From: Candidatus Pelagibacterales bacterium
GTDB taxonomy: Bacteria; Pseudomonadota; Alphaproteobacteria; TMED109
Reading direction: 5' to 3'
Length of the DNA: 10,613 nt
NCBI GenBank assembly: GCA_002732015.1
Contig: PCCU01000010.1
Location: 18,085 to 28,697, forward strand
The translations under genes were made by a program, and so were the position numbers. The notes under the pieces are model-generated. The model saw only the letters and a list, made by a program, of their open reading frames with translations, was not told the origin of the DNA and ran no database searches. Below, piece after piece: positions 1 through 7,787 of this stretch. Numbering within the stretch: position 1 is the first letter of the stretch; each line of letters starts with the position of its first letter.

Positions 1-165
1 GATGTAGTAAATGAAATTAATAATAACTCAGAACTAAGTTTAAAAGCTAAAGATTTCACTATTAAACAAATAATTAAAAATATAGGAGAATATTCTGGCA
101 TCTTATCCTTACACCCAGAAATTTCCAAAGATATTATAATTAATGTAAAAACTATTGAAAAATAA
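1..165 (+). CDS. rplI: 50S ribosomal protein L9, C-terminal end (partial)
   Basis: The window opens inside a gene read in frame 1, with a TAA stop at 163-165; 54 codons are visible. The tail contains the block IKNIGEYSGILSLHPEISKD (residues 25-44 of the visible part). This fits the C-terminal domain of ribosomal protein L9, whose usual pattern is 'I-K-x-x-G-x-Y-x-x-x-x-x-L-H-P-E-V'. L9 binds 23S rRNA near the L1 stalk and helps keep the reading frame. In proteobacteria rplI is typically the last gene of the rpsF-rpsR-rplI cluster and often lies just before dnaB, as here. The match is short, but the neighbour dnaB makes it convincing. The 5' part lies outside the window. Confidence 0.88.
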   Translation, partial: DVVNEINNNSELSLKAKDFTIKQIIKNIGEYSGILSLHPEISKDIIINVKTIEK

Positions 166-239
166 TTTGATTCTGTTTTTATTTTTTAAAAAATATCATT
201 ATTTCTTTTTAATATAAATAAAGAAAAACAAAGTAATAG

Positions 240-248
240 TTATCCATA
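240..248 (+). promoter_or_regulatory. DnaA-box-like nonamer 1
   Basis: TTATCCATA differs from the consensus DnaA box TTATCCACA at one position (C8 to T). It lies about 120 bases before dnaB. In so AT-rich a region a single near-match could be chance. The second near-match 45 bases downstream makes it worth noting, but function is only an inference. Confidence 0.25.
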
Positions 249-261
249 CTATTTAAATAGT
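248..261. repeat. 14-bp perfect palindrome
   Basis: ACTATTTAAATAGT is its own reverse complement. Its left half also pairs with AATAGT at 235-240, so two mutually exclusive stems could form (235-240 with 248-253, or 248-254 with 255-261). The first stem would place the DnaA-like nonamer in its loop. It could be a repressor half-site pair or simple AT-rich chance; nothing in the sequence names a binding protein. Confidence 0.35.
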
Positions 262-284
262 TATTTTATAAGAAGAATATCAAT

Positions 285-293
285 CTATCCACA
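285..293 (+). promoter_or_regulatory. DnaA-box-like nonamer 2
   Basis: CTATCCACA differs from TTATCCACA only at the first base. It is in the same orientation as the nonamer at 240-248 and is followed by a very AT-rich stretch (294-345). It overlaps the perfect 10-bp palindrome ACAATATTGT at 291-300. This suggests possible DnaA control of dnaB, but binding is not shown by sequence alone. Confidence 0.28.
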
Positions 294-367
294 ATATTGT
301 TAAAATAAAAATTGTAATAATTTAAAAATAAAGTTTATTTTAGTGAAAAAGTAATAAATACTTAATC

Positions 368-1864
368 ATGACAAATAATGATAATATTCATAAAAATACT
401 ATTAAGCTGGTACAAGAACAAGGCATTAATACACTACCTCACGATGAAGAAGCTGAAGAAGTATTATTAGGTAGCTTGTTATCGGATAATTCTGCATTAG
501 ACCTAATAGAAAATGGTTTAGCAAATATTCACTTTTTTGTTCCAATATATGGTAGAATTTTTCAAAGTATTTCTGAATTAGTTAACAAAGACCAAATAGC
601 AAATCCTTTAACGCTAGAGCATTATTTTTCAGAAGATGAAGCATTTATAGAACTAGGAGGAAAAGAATTTCTAAATAAGTTATGTGATGGAAACTTAGGT
701 AGTTCTATAACAAAAGATTATGCTAATCTCTTAAAGGAACTTTATAACAAAAGAGAATTGATTAAACTTTCTAAAAATCTGGAATTAGAAGCCAGTAGAT
801 TTGATCACGAAAAGAAATCTCTAGATATTATTGAAGAAACTGAGTCAAAATTATATGAACTTACAGAAAATAAGACTACCTCAAATAATCAATTAATATC
901 TTTTCAAGAATCAGTGGACTACGCCATGGAAAGTGCAAAAAATGCACATTCAAATAAAGGTCAATCTTTAGGAGTTTCTTCAGGGTTTTTAGACTTAGAT
1001 AATTTATTAGGAGGATTGCATAAATCAGACCTACTAATATTAGCTGGAAGACCATCTATGGGGAAAACTGCACTAGCAACTAATATAGCCTTTAAAATTT
1101 CTTCCTCAAAAAAAGATGATAATGTACAAAATGTTGCTTTTTTTTCACTGGAAATGTCAGCTGAACAACTTGCTAATAGAATACTTGCAGAACAATCTAA
1201 ATTATCATCTGATAAAATTAGAAGAGGAAAATTATCAAAAGAAGATTTTGCAGCTTTAGATAAAATTAGTAAAGCTGTTTCAAATAGCGGTCTATTTATC
1301 GATGACCCCCCCGCCATTACTATTCCTATATTGAGGACTAGAGCTAGAAGACTTAAAAGAAAACTAGATAATGGCTTAAGTTTAATTGTAGTTGACTACC
1401 TACAACTAATGAGGGGCACTAGAAAGTTTGAAAATAGAGTATTAGAAATCTCAGAAATCACCCAAGGTTTGAAGGCTATTGCAAAAGAACTAGATGTTCC
1501 TGTCTTAGCATTGTCTCAATTATCTAGAGCAGTTGAACAAAGAGAAGACAAAAGACCTCAATTATCTGATCTCAGGGAATCAGGGACAATTGAGCAAGAC
1601 TCTGATGTTGTAATATTTATTTACAGGCAAGAATATTATGAAGAAAGAGCGGAGCCCAAATCATCTGGAACAGAAACTTCTGTAGCTTTTACTGAAAGAT
1701 ATATTAAGTGGCAAGAAAATTTAGAACAATGTAAAAATCTTGCCGATATTATTATTGCAAAACAAAGACACGGGCCGATAGGTTCCTTGCAACTTTACTT
1801 TGACTCTAAACTAACAAAGTTTTCTAACTATACTGATGAAAAGCAACAGCCTACAAAAAAATAA
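368..1864 (+). CDS. dnaB: Replicative DNA helicase DnaB
   Basis: DnaB is the hexameric ATP-driven helicase that unwinds DNA ahead of the replication fork and recruits primase. The protein has 498 residues, the usual size. The N-terminal domain begins with the family signature LPHDEEAEEVLLGSLL (23-38). The RecA-like motor domain starts near 197. It shows Walker A GRPSMGKT (227-234), FFSLEMS (258-264), Walker B LIVVDYLQLM (339-348), LSQLSRAVEQR (382-392) and the finger motif KQRHGP (465-470), with K465 and R467 as the expected trans-acting residues. The stretch around 423-455 before KQRHGP is expanded, as in alphaproteobacterial DnaB. The ATG at 368 has no clear Shine-Dalgarno sequence, but it is a good distance ahead of the conserved N-terminus. 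The gene's 3' end overlaps alr by 29 bases. Confidence 0.97.
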   Translation: MTNNDNIHKNTIKLVQEQGINTLPHDEEAEEVLLGSLLSDNSALDLIENGLANIHFFVPIYGRIFQSISELVNKDQIANPLTLEHYFSEDEAFIELGGKEFLNKLCDGNLGSSITKDYANLLKELYNKRELIKLSKNLELEASRFDHEKKSLDIIEETESKLYELTENKTTSNNQLISFQESVDYAMESAKNAHSNKGQSLGVSSGFLDLDNLLGGLHKSDLLILAGRPSMGKTALATNIAFKISSSKKDDNVQNVAFFSLEMSAEQLANRILAEQSKLSSDKIRRGKLSKEDFAALDKISKAVSNSGLFIDDPPAITIPILRTRARRLKRKLDNGLSLIVVDYLQLMRGTRKFENRVLEISEITQGLKAIAKELDVPVLALSQLSRAVEQREDKRPQLSDLRESGTIEQDSDVVIFIYRQEYYEERAEPKSSGTETSVAFTERYIKWQENLEQCKNLADIIIAKQRHGPIGSLQLYFDSKLTKFSNYTDEKQQPTKK

Positions 1865-2972
1865 TATTTATCATATCAACGAAAATGCTAGCTCAATACT
1901 TTTAATTAATCTGGCAGGCATAATAAAAAACTACAACTTTTTAAAAACTAAGGCTTATAAATCAGAAATTGGTGTTTCAGTAAAGGCTAACGCCTATGGA
2001 TTAGGACTAAAAAAGATTTGTACTACATTAGTTAAACAAGGATGTAATACATTTTTTGTTGCAACAGCTAAAGAAGCTTTAGATACCATAAAAATAAAAA
2101 AAAATTTAAATGTTTACGTATTAAATGGAATGCCTAGTAAAAAAGCTACAATATTTCTTATTAAGAGAGGTATAAAAATAGTCATTAATAATTGCCAACA
2201 ATTAAAAGACCTAATAAATATTTCTAATCAAATTAATCTAAAAGCAGGCTGTGCAATTCATATAGATACTGGAATGAACAGACTAGGGTTAAATGTTAGA
2301 GAAACTGAAAATATTGTTAGGTTAGCAAGAAATAATCTTGATCTTTCTTTAATCATGAGTCACTTATCTTGTTCTGAAAATAAATTATCAAAAATGAATA
2401 ACCTACAATTAAGTAAATTTTTAGCTATTAAAAAAAAACTAACGAAATATAAAAAAATAAAATTTAGTCTTGCTAACTCTAACGGTATTTTATTGGGAAA
2501 GAAATTTCATTTTGACCTTTGCAGACCAGGAGGATTAATTTATGGCTTAAATTTAGGAAAAATAAAAGAAAAGGGATTAATAAATGTTATAAGCCTTAAA
2601 GCAAAAGTTCTCCAAATTAGATTTACAAATAAAGGCGAGTATGTAGGGTATGGAGCAAAATATAAAACCAAAAAAAAAATTAGAATTGCAACCTTAGGTA
2701 TAGGATATGCAGATGGTTTACCTAGGTCTTTTTCTGGAAATGTTTACCATAAGCATTATGAGTTTCCTATAATCGGCAATATATCAATGGACCTATGTAC
2801 AATTGACATTACTAGCAATGATAAACTTCAGACAGGTGATTGGGTAGAAATTTTTGGAAATTCAGTTTCTATAGAAAAATTTGCTAGTATTTGTGATACA
2901 ATATCATATGAAATAGCAAGTAAAATTGGAGCTAGAGTAAAAAAAGTATATATTAATAATTTAATAGGGTAA
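1836..2972 (+). CDS. alr: Alanine racemase
   Basis: This PLP enzyme converts L-alanine to D-alanine for peptidoglycan. It has 378 residues, normal for the family. The PLP lysine is K50 in the motif SVKANAYGLG (48-57). Other landmarks are DTGMNRLG (144-151), RPGGLIYG (230-237), the catalytic tyrosine Y272 in VGYGAKY (270-276), GIGYADGLPR (288-297) and GNISMDLCTID (314-324). The first ATG in frame is at 1836, inside the end of dnaB. No other ATG occurs before the conserved N-terminus, so the 29-base overlap is taken as real and suggests translational coupling. alr beside dnaB is a common alphaproteobacterial arrangement. Many lysine codons give long A runs (for example nine As near 2096-2104). 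Confidence 0.96.
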   Translation: MKSNSLQKNNIYHINENASSILLINLAGIIKNYNFLKTKAYKSEIGVSVKANAYGLGLKKICTTLVKQGCNTFFVATAKEALDTIKIKKNLNVYVLNGMPSKKATIFLIKRGIKIVINNCQQLKDLINISNQINLKAGCAIHIDTGMNRLGLNVRETENIVRLARNNLDLSLIMSHLSCSENKLSKMNNLQLSKFLAIKKKLTKYKKIKFSLANSNGILLGKKFHFDLCRPGGLIYGLNLGKIKEKGLINVISLKAKVLQIRFTNKGEYVGYGAKYKTKKKIRIATLGIGYADGLPRSFSGNVYHKHYEFPIIGNISMDLCTIDITSNDKLQTGDWVEIFGNSVSIEKFASICDTISYEIASKIGARVKKVYINNLIG

Positions 2973-2973
2973 A

Positions 2974-3654
2974 TTGAGTTTTATAAATAATTTAAATAAT
3001 GCTGACTTTTTAGTCATGCTTTTAATATTATTAGCAATGCTCCGAGGATACTTGCGTGGCTTCGTAAAAGAGTTTTTGTCAATTTTTTCTATTTTCTTTT
3101 CTGGCTATATAGCAATCTATTTTTATCCAAGTATTAGTTTATTTATTAAAAAATATATAGAGATGGGAGTAATCTCTGATATTATATCTCTATCAATATT
3201 ATTTTTTTTCATTTATAGTTGTTTTGGTACAGTAATAAGGTTTATAACAAAAAAAATTAATAATACTTCTTTGGAAATTTTCGATAAAAATTTTGGAATC
3301 ATATTTGGATTTATTAAAGCAATGATTATTTTATCAATTATTAATATCTTACTAGTAATAACTTTATGGAAAGAAAACTATCCATCATGGATAAATGAAT
3401 CAAAGTCTCTCAATTTAATAAAATATAGTTCAAATGTAATATTAAAAATTATCCCTTCAAATACGATGGTTCAATTAAAAGAAATATTTAAAATAGATAT
3501 TCCTAAAAACTTTAATAATGGTTCTAAAGATTTTAAAGCTGAACAATATGGTGAACCTGATTTGAATGAAAATAAATATAAAAAAAAAGAAGGTTATTCT
3601 AATAATGATAATGAGTCTTTAAATAAACTTTTCAATATTGAAAATAATGATTAA
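2974..3654 (+). CDS. cvpA: CvpA family inner-membrane protein
   Basis: CvpA proteins are small inner-membrane proteins named for colicin V production. They often sit before purF, and their molecular role is not firmly established (envelope homeostasis has been proposed). The 226-residue product has four hydrophobic segments at about 11-29, 34-56, 66-91 and 107-132. It carries the family features LRGYLRGFVKEFL (23-35) and the pattern NFGIIFGFIKA (106-116). The tail after about 172 is polar, rich in Asn, Lys and Glu, and probably disordered. The start is TTG at 2974, one base after the alr stop, with AGGG at 2965-2968 as a weak ribosome binding site. The next in-frame ATG (3016) would cut into the first membrane segment. 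It was identified from topology, these motifs and its place directly before purF. Confidence 0.88.
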   Translation: MSFINNLNNADFLVMLLILLAMLRGYLRGFVKEFLSIFSIFFSGYIAIYFYPSISLFIKKYIEMGVISDIISLSILFFFIYSCFGTVIRFITKKINNTSLEIFDKNFGIIFGFIKAMIILSIINILLVITLWKENYPSWINESKSLNLIKYSSNVILKIIPSNTMVQLKEIFKIDIPKNFNNGSKDFKAEQYGEPDLNENKYKKKEGYSNNDNESLNKLFNIENND

Positions 3655-3665
3655 AAATAGATTAA

Positions 3666-5099
3666 ATGTTTCCAGATAAATTAAGAGAAAAATGTGGAGT
3701 TTTTGGTGTTTTTGGACATAAAGACGCTGCTACTTTAACAGCCTTAGGTCTTCATGCATTACAACATAGAGGACAGGAAGGCGCAGGAATTGTCTCTTAT
3801 GATGGTAAAAACTTCAATACACAACTTAGTTTAGGCCTAGTAAGTGACCATTTTACAAAAACCTCTGTAATTAATAAGCTTCCTGGAGATTCAGCTTTAG
3901 GTCATGTAAGATATTCAACTACTGGGAAAACACTTTTAAAAAATGTACAACCACTATTTGCAGACTTAATTGGAGGTGGAATAGCATTAGCCCACAACGG
4001 AAACCTAACAAATGGTATTGAGTTAAGAAACAAACTAGTTAAAGAAGGTTCTATATTTCAATCCACATCTGATACTGAAACTTTTTTACATTTAATTGCA
4101 CTAAGCAAAGAAAAAACAATTCTGAAAAAAATTATTGATGCTTTATATAATATTAAAGGAGCCTATAGTTTTGGGCTATTAACAAAAAAAAAGCTTATTG
4201 CTATAAGGGATCCCTTAGGTATAAGACCATTAGTTCTAGGTTCATTGGGTGATGCTAAAATAATATCATCTGAAACATGTGCTTTAGATATAATTGGAGC
4301 CAAGTTTGAAAGAGAAGTATTAAATGGCGAAATAGTAGTTATTGATCATGAAGGCATTAAAACATATAGACCATTCGGTAATATTAATTTAAGACCATGC
4401 ATATTTGAATACATATATTTTGCAAGGCCTGACAGTATTTTAGGCGGTAAAAATGTTTATGAATGCAGAAAAGAAATGGGAAAGCATCTAGCTCAAGAAA
4501 GCTCTATTGAGGCAGATATTGTGATACCTGTACCTGATTCAGGGGTTCCAGCTGCATTAGGCTATGCTGAAGAGTCAAAAATTCCATTTGGACTTGGAAT
4601 TATAAGAAATCACTATGTCGGTAGGACTTTTATTGAGCCGACACAAAAGATAAGAAAATTGGGTATAAAATTAAAACATAATCCTAATAAAGAGCTAATT
4701 AAAGGAAAAAAAGTAATACTCGTAGATGACTCAATAGTAAGGGGAACTACTGCTATTAAAATTATAGAAATGATTAAGGAAGCAAATGCTGCAGAAGTCC
4801 ATATGCGAATATCTTGTCCTCCTATTAAATATCCTGACTATTATGGAATAGATACACCAAAAAGGAATGAGTTAATTGCTTCTAATTTATCGATAGAAAA
4901 AATGGTAAACAAGCTAGGTGTAAATTCTTTGAAGTTTTTATCTATAAAAGGACTTTATAATGCTATGGGACATGAAAACAGGAATAACAATTCTCCTCAA
5001 TATACCGACCATTGTTTTACTGGAGATTATCCAACTGAGCTAGTAGACAGAGACTCAGGAAACCTAACAACACAACTTTCCTTATTGAGTGATAACTAA
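3666..5099 (+). CDS. purF: Amidophosphoribosyltransferase (PurF)
   Basis: PurF makes 5-phosphoribosylamine from PRPP and glutamine, the first committed step of purine synthesis, in the cytoplasm. The protein has 477 residues. The glutaminase domain starts after a nine-residue propeptide, with the nucleophile C10 in KCGVFGV, then HRGQEGAG (34-41), GHVRYSTTG (79-87), AHNGNL (109-114) and SDTE (135-138). The PRPP loop of the transferase domain is VILVDDSIVRGTT (350-362). Of the four cysteines that hold a [4Fe-4S] cluster in B. subtilis PurF, this protein appears to keep C244 (RPCIFEY) and C450 (DHCFTGDYP), but has D390 and a non-cysteine before H449 in place of the others. A cluster is therefore unlikely. 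It lies 11 bases after cvpA without a clear Shine-Dalgarno sequence and ends the run of plus-strand genes. Confidence 0.97.
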   Translation: MFPDKLREKCGVFGVFGHKDAATLTALGLHALQHRGQEGAGIVSYDGKNFNTQLSLGLVSDHFTKTSVINKLPGDSALGHVRYSTTGKTLLKNVQPLFADLIGGGIALAHNGNLTNGIELRNKLVKEGSIFQSTSDTETFLHLIALSKEKTILKKIIDALYNIKGAYSFGLLTKKKLIAIRDPLGIRPLVLGSLGDAKIISSETCALDIIGAKFEREVLNGEIVVIDHEGIKTYRPFGNINLRPCIFEYIYFARPDSILGGKNVYECRKEMGKHLAQESSIEADIVIPVPDSGVPAALGYAEESKIPFGLGIIRNHYVGRTFIEPTQKIRKLGIKLKHNPNKELIKGKKVILVDDSIVRGTTAIKIIEMIKEANAAEVHMRISCPPIKYPDYYGIDTPKRNELIASNLSIEKMVNKLGVNSLKFLSIKGLYNAMGHENRNNNSPQYTDHCFTGDYPTELVDRDSGNLTTQLSLLSDN

Positions 5100-5119
5100 A
5101 AATTATGCTAGTTTTTTTT
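5094..5119. terminator. Possible weak terminator between convergent purF and der
   Basis: The inverted repeat AACTA (5094-5098) / TAGTT (5109-5113), with a 10-base loop, runs directly into a run of Ts ending at 5119. Read on the plus strand this has the layout of an intrinsic terminator for the purF transcript. The stem is only five pairs and AT-rich, so it would be weak. The T run is the reverse side of the two Lys codons near the der C-terminus, so the site is shared with coding sequence. Confidence 0.35.
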
Positions 5120-6472
5120 GTAAGGATTTTTAGAGACTTTCAGATTAATTCTTATAGGAATACCCTCTAAACCAAACTTATTTCTAAGTCTGTTTTTAAA
5201 AGATCTAATTTTAGAGAGATTTAATTTTTTCTTAGTATTACAATATAAAGAAAATGTTGGTGGACGGCTCTTTGTTTGACTTATATACCTAAACTTAGTA
5301 GAGATATAAGGCTTTTGACTAACTTTAATATCTAGAAACTCAGAATGCAGCCATTGATTTAACTCAGAAGTTTTTATTCTTTTTTGCCATTTTAAATATA
5401 TTACTTTAACTTGTTCTAAAATTATATTTTTACAACTTTTATTAATTGCAGATATAAATATTGATGGCACATCTTTTATATCAAAAAAATAAGAGTTTAT
5501 TCTGGAAAGTATTTCTCTTTTCACTTTTGTTTTTTCTTTAACTAAATCCCATTTATTAAATACCAATAGAACAGCTCTTCCCTCATTAATAATATAATTA
5601 GCTATACTAAGCTCTAAATTTGTAAACGGTAAGTTGGCATCAAAAACTAAAATTACTATATTAGCGTAACGAATTTCTTTTCTAGAAAAGTAATTAGAAG
5701 ATCTTTCTACATCACTTTTTATAGTCTTTGCTTTTTTTCTAATACCCGCGGTATCAATTAAATAATATATATAATTTTTAAAAAAAACTTCCTCTTTTAC
5801 AGAATCCCTAGTAGTTCCAGCCTCTGGGCTTACGATTACTCGATTACTTCCGTAAATATTATTAAATAGAGTTGATTTTCCCGTATTAGGTTTTCCTGAA
5901 ATAGATATACTAATTTTATTTATATCCTTTATCTTTTTTTCACTCAAAATAATGTTCTGGTTGTTTATTTTTGGTTTAAGGAAATTTAATATAACATCAT
6001 TAATAATAAATTTTGCGGATTTATTTTTTGCAGTAATGCTTACAGGATTTCCAAATCCTAGTTCATACCCAATATCTTTATAGTTTTTTGACTGTTTTAA
6101 TTCAACTTTGTTAATAACTAATACAACTTTTTTTTTATATTTTCGCAGAAAATTTGCACAATTATAATCCTCTATTGTAATTTCATTACTACCATCTATT
6201 ACAAAAAATATTAAATCTGAAGCCTCTATTTTCTTTACTGTGTGAGCGTGTGAAAGTTCGTTAAGTTTCTCATTTTTTAATCCAATACCGGCTGTGTCTA
6301 ATAATTTAAAATTTCTACTTTCAATGTTAAATCTGATTTCTTGAAAATCTCTAGTAAGGCCTTGTTCTTCTCCTACTATGGCCTCCCTTCTTCCAATCAT
6401 AGTATTAAACAAAGTAGACTTTCCAACATTGGGCTTACCTACTAACACAATTTCAGGAAAACTTTTAATCAA
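5108..6472 (-). CDS. der: Ribosome biogenesis GTPase Der (EngA)
   Basis: Der is a tandem-GTPase protein needed for 50S subunit assembly. The 454-residue product has the full layout. GTPase domain 1 has GKPNVGKS (12-19), DTAG (59-62) and NKVE (121-124). Domain 2 has GKPNTGKS (193-200), DTAG (240-243), NKWD (306-309) and a G5-like SA (341-342). A KH-like C-terminal domain (about 360-450) includes GLEGIPIRI. Glutamate instead of aspartate in the G4 motif of domain 1 is a trait I associate with alphaproteobacterial Der. The start is TTG at 6472, since an in-frame stop lies ten codons upstream and no ATG or GTG precedes the conserved N-terminus. It overlaps the bamB stop by 8 bases, has no visible Shine-Dalgarno sequence, and is probably translated by coupling to bamB. 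Confidence 0.96.
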   Translation of the reverse strand: MIKSFPEIVLVGKPNVGKSTLFNTMIGRREAIVGEEQGLTRDFQEIRFNIESRNFKLLDTAGIGLKNEKLNELSHAHTVKKIEASDLIFFVIDGSNEITIEDYNCANFLRKYKKKVVLVINKVELKQSKNYKDIGYELGFGNPVSITAKNKSAKFIINDVILNFLKPKINNQNIILSEKKIKDINKISISISGKPNTGKSTLFNNIYGSNRVIVSPEAGTTRDSVKEEVFFKNYIYYLIDTAGIRKKAKTIKSDVERSSNYFSRKEIRYANIVILVFDANLPFTNLELSIANYIINEGRAVLLVFNKWDLVKEKTKVKREILSRINSYFFDIKDVPSIFISAINKSCKNIILEQVKVIYLKWQKRIKTSELNQWLHSEFLDIKVSQKPYISTKFRYISQTKSRPPTFSLYCNTKKKLNLSKIRSFKNRLRNKFGLEGIPIRINLKVSKNPYKKN

Positions 6473-7787
6473 TGGAAATAATTTCTGAATTTTTAAGCAT
6501 TAGAAAAACCTTTTTCTTTACTACAATTGGCGATGTTGCAGGAATACTAGGAAGACTAATTTTTTTTTCTAATTCACCATTATAAGGGCTTAAAATTAAT
6601 AAACTTTTATCGCCTCCTACTACAACTAATTGATTATTTATTAGAACGGGAGTTAACCACAAGTAATTTTTTTCACTCGAATAACTTGTTAGTATTTCTG
6701 TAATCCATCTAATCTTTCCGTTTTTTAAATCTATATTTATTAACTCCTTGTTATTATGTATTACAAAAATATTATTGCCATTTACTAGAGGAGTTTGTGT
6801 AGTATTTAAATATTGCTCCCATATAAAATTACCGTTTTTTTTATTTAATGCGAAAACTTTACCACTTGTACTAGCTACAATTATAATATTTTTTAAAATT
6901 ACAGGGTTAGCATTAATATCAGAAAAAGAATTTGAAGTTTCAGACTGCTCTATATTTATAGAAGTTTGTTTCCATAGCTCTCTTCCATTTATCAAGTTTA
7001 AGGCAAATATATCACCATTTGAATACGGAACCAAGACTAGGTTCCCGTCAGCTGCAACTTTTGGCTCTCCAATAATAGAAGTGGTATTTTGAATGCCTTG
7101 ATGCTCCCAAATTAAAGAACCATCTTCTTTTTCAAACGCTAATGTTCTATTATCTAAAGTAAGAACAATCACCTTGTTATCTGCTAAAGTAGGAGTAGCT
7201 CTTACTGGAGTAATTGTATTATTTTTCCATACTATATTTCCTGTTTTTAGTTCTAAACAAAAAATTTCCGCATAAGGAGATCCTATAAATAAAAAATTAT
7301 CATCAACAGCTATTCCACCTCCGATACTATGTCCTTTATCTTCATTTATTGAAATACTTTTCTTCCAGTCTAGCTTTTTTTTTATTAGGTCAAAAGCGTA
7401 TATATTTCCTACAGCATCAAGAAATAGTAACTTATTATTACTTATTAAAGGCTGAGCTAGAATTTTTTCATTAGAACGTTCCCCTTTCCCTTTTACTATT
7501 TTTTTAATTTTATTTAACTTACTATTAGAAATATAATTTAAACCTACATGAGAAGGTGAATTATAACTTTGTCTCCAGTCAATTAATTCCAAGGGGTTAC
7601 TTAAATTTATTACACTAGTAGATAAACTGTCTTTTTTAAGTTCTGAAACATCTTTTAAAACTGAAACTCTTTTACCTTTAAGAGGAACTTTTTTTTTTTC
7701 AAATCCTAAATATTGTCCTGTCCCACAAGCTGAAATAATTATTCCTACTAGTGCATATAAAATTAAATTAGCTATTACCTTCATCAT
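6465..7787 (-). CDS. bamB: Outer-membrane assembly lipoprotein BamB (PQQ-like beta-propeller)
   Basis: BamB is a lipoprotein of the BAM complex, which inserts beta-barrel proteins into the outer membrane. The N-terminus is a short lipoprotein signal: charged start, hydrophobic stretch 5-19, then lipobox-like ISAC with the acylated cysteine at C21. A beta-propeller follows with at least seven blade-end repeats of the 'G-x-x-x-W' type at about 128-141, 175-187, 216-227, 260-272, 311-323, 349-361 and 396-408. The blocks SIGGGIAVDD (154-163) and LTLDNRTLAFEKEDGSLIWE (209-228) resemble alphaproteobacterial BamB. It has 440 residues. The start is one of two adjacent ATGs (7787 or 7784), overlapping the end of the yfgM-like gene by about 20 bases. 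Its place between yfgM and der matches E. coli. Confidence 0.92.
   Translation of the reverse strand: MMKVIANLILYALVGIIISACGTGQYLGFEKKKVPLKGKRVSVLKDVSELKKDSLSTSVINLSNPLELIDWRQSYNSPSHVGLNYISNSKLNKIKKIVKGKGERSNEKILAQPLISNNKLLFLDAVGNIYAFDLIKKKLDWKKSISINEDKGHSIGGGIAVDDNFLFIGSPYAEIFCLELKTGNIVWKNNTITPVRATPTLADNKVIVLTLDNRTLAFEKEDGSLIWEHQGIQNTTSIIGEPKVAADGNLVLVPYSNGDIFALNLINGRELWKQTSINIEQSETSNSFSDINANPVILKNIIIVASTSGKVFALNKKNGNFIWEQYLNTTQTPLVNGNNIFVIHNNKELINIDLKNGKIRWITEILTSYSSEKNYLWLTPVLINNQLVVVGGDKSLLILSPYNGELEKKISLPSIPATSPIVVKKKVFLMLKNSEIISID

Larger units (their letters stand above)
166..367. promoter_or_regulatory. rplI-dnaB intergenic region, probable dnaB promoter region
   Basis: This 202-base gap is the largest non-coding stretch in the window and almost entirely A+T. 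It should hold the end of the rplI transcript and the promoter for dnaB and the genes after it. I find no convincing -35/-10 pair: the best (TTGTAA at 313-318 with TTTATT about 16 bases on) matches only 4 of 6 at each box. There is no GC-rich terminator hairpin after rplI; the run at 181-194 (ATTTTTTAAAAAAT) is a loop-less palindrome. No Shine-Dalgarno sequence precedes the dnaB ATG at 368. The gap also carries two DnaA-box-like nonamers and two palindromes, listed separately. Confidence 0.4.

Noticed and set aside
181..194. ATTTTTTAAAAAAT as an intrinsic terminator after rplI
   Set aside because: It is a loop-less A/T palindrome with no G or C pairs, not a stable hairpin.
325..341. AAAATAAA/TTTATTTT inverted repeat just before dnaB
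   Set aside because: The spacer is one base and the arms are pure A/T; such repeats are expected by chance in this composition.
961..1317. Open frame of 118 codons on the minus strand inside dnaB
   Set aside because: It lies fully within a clearly identified gene, its translation shows no domain, and it follows from the codon pattern of dnaB.
6748..7092. Open frame of 114 codons on the plus strand inside bamB
   Set aside because: It is antisense to an intact beta-propeller gene; the hydrophobic translation is a by-product of the opposite strand's codons.
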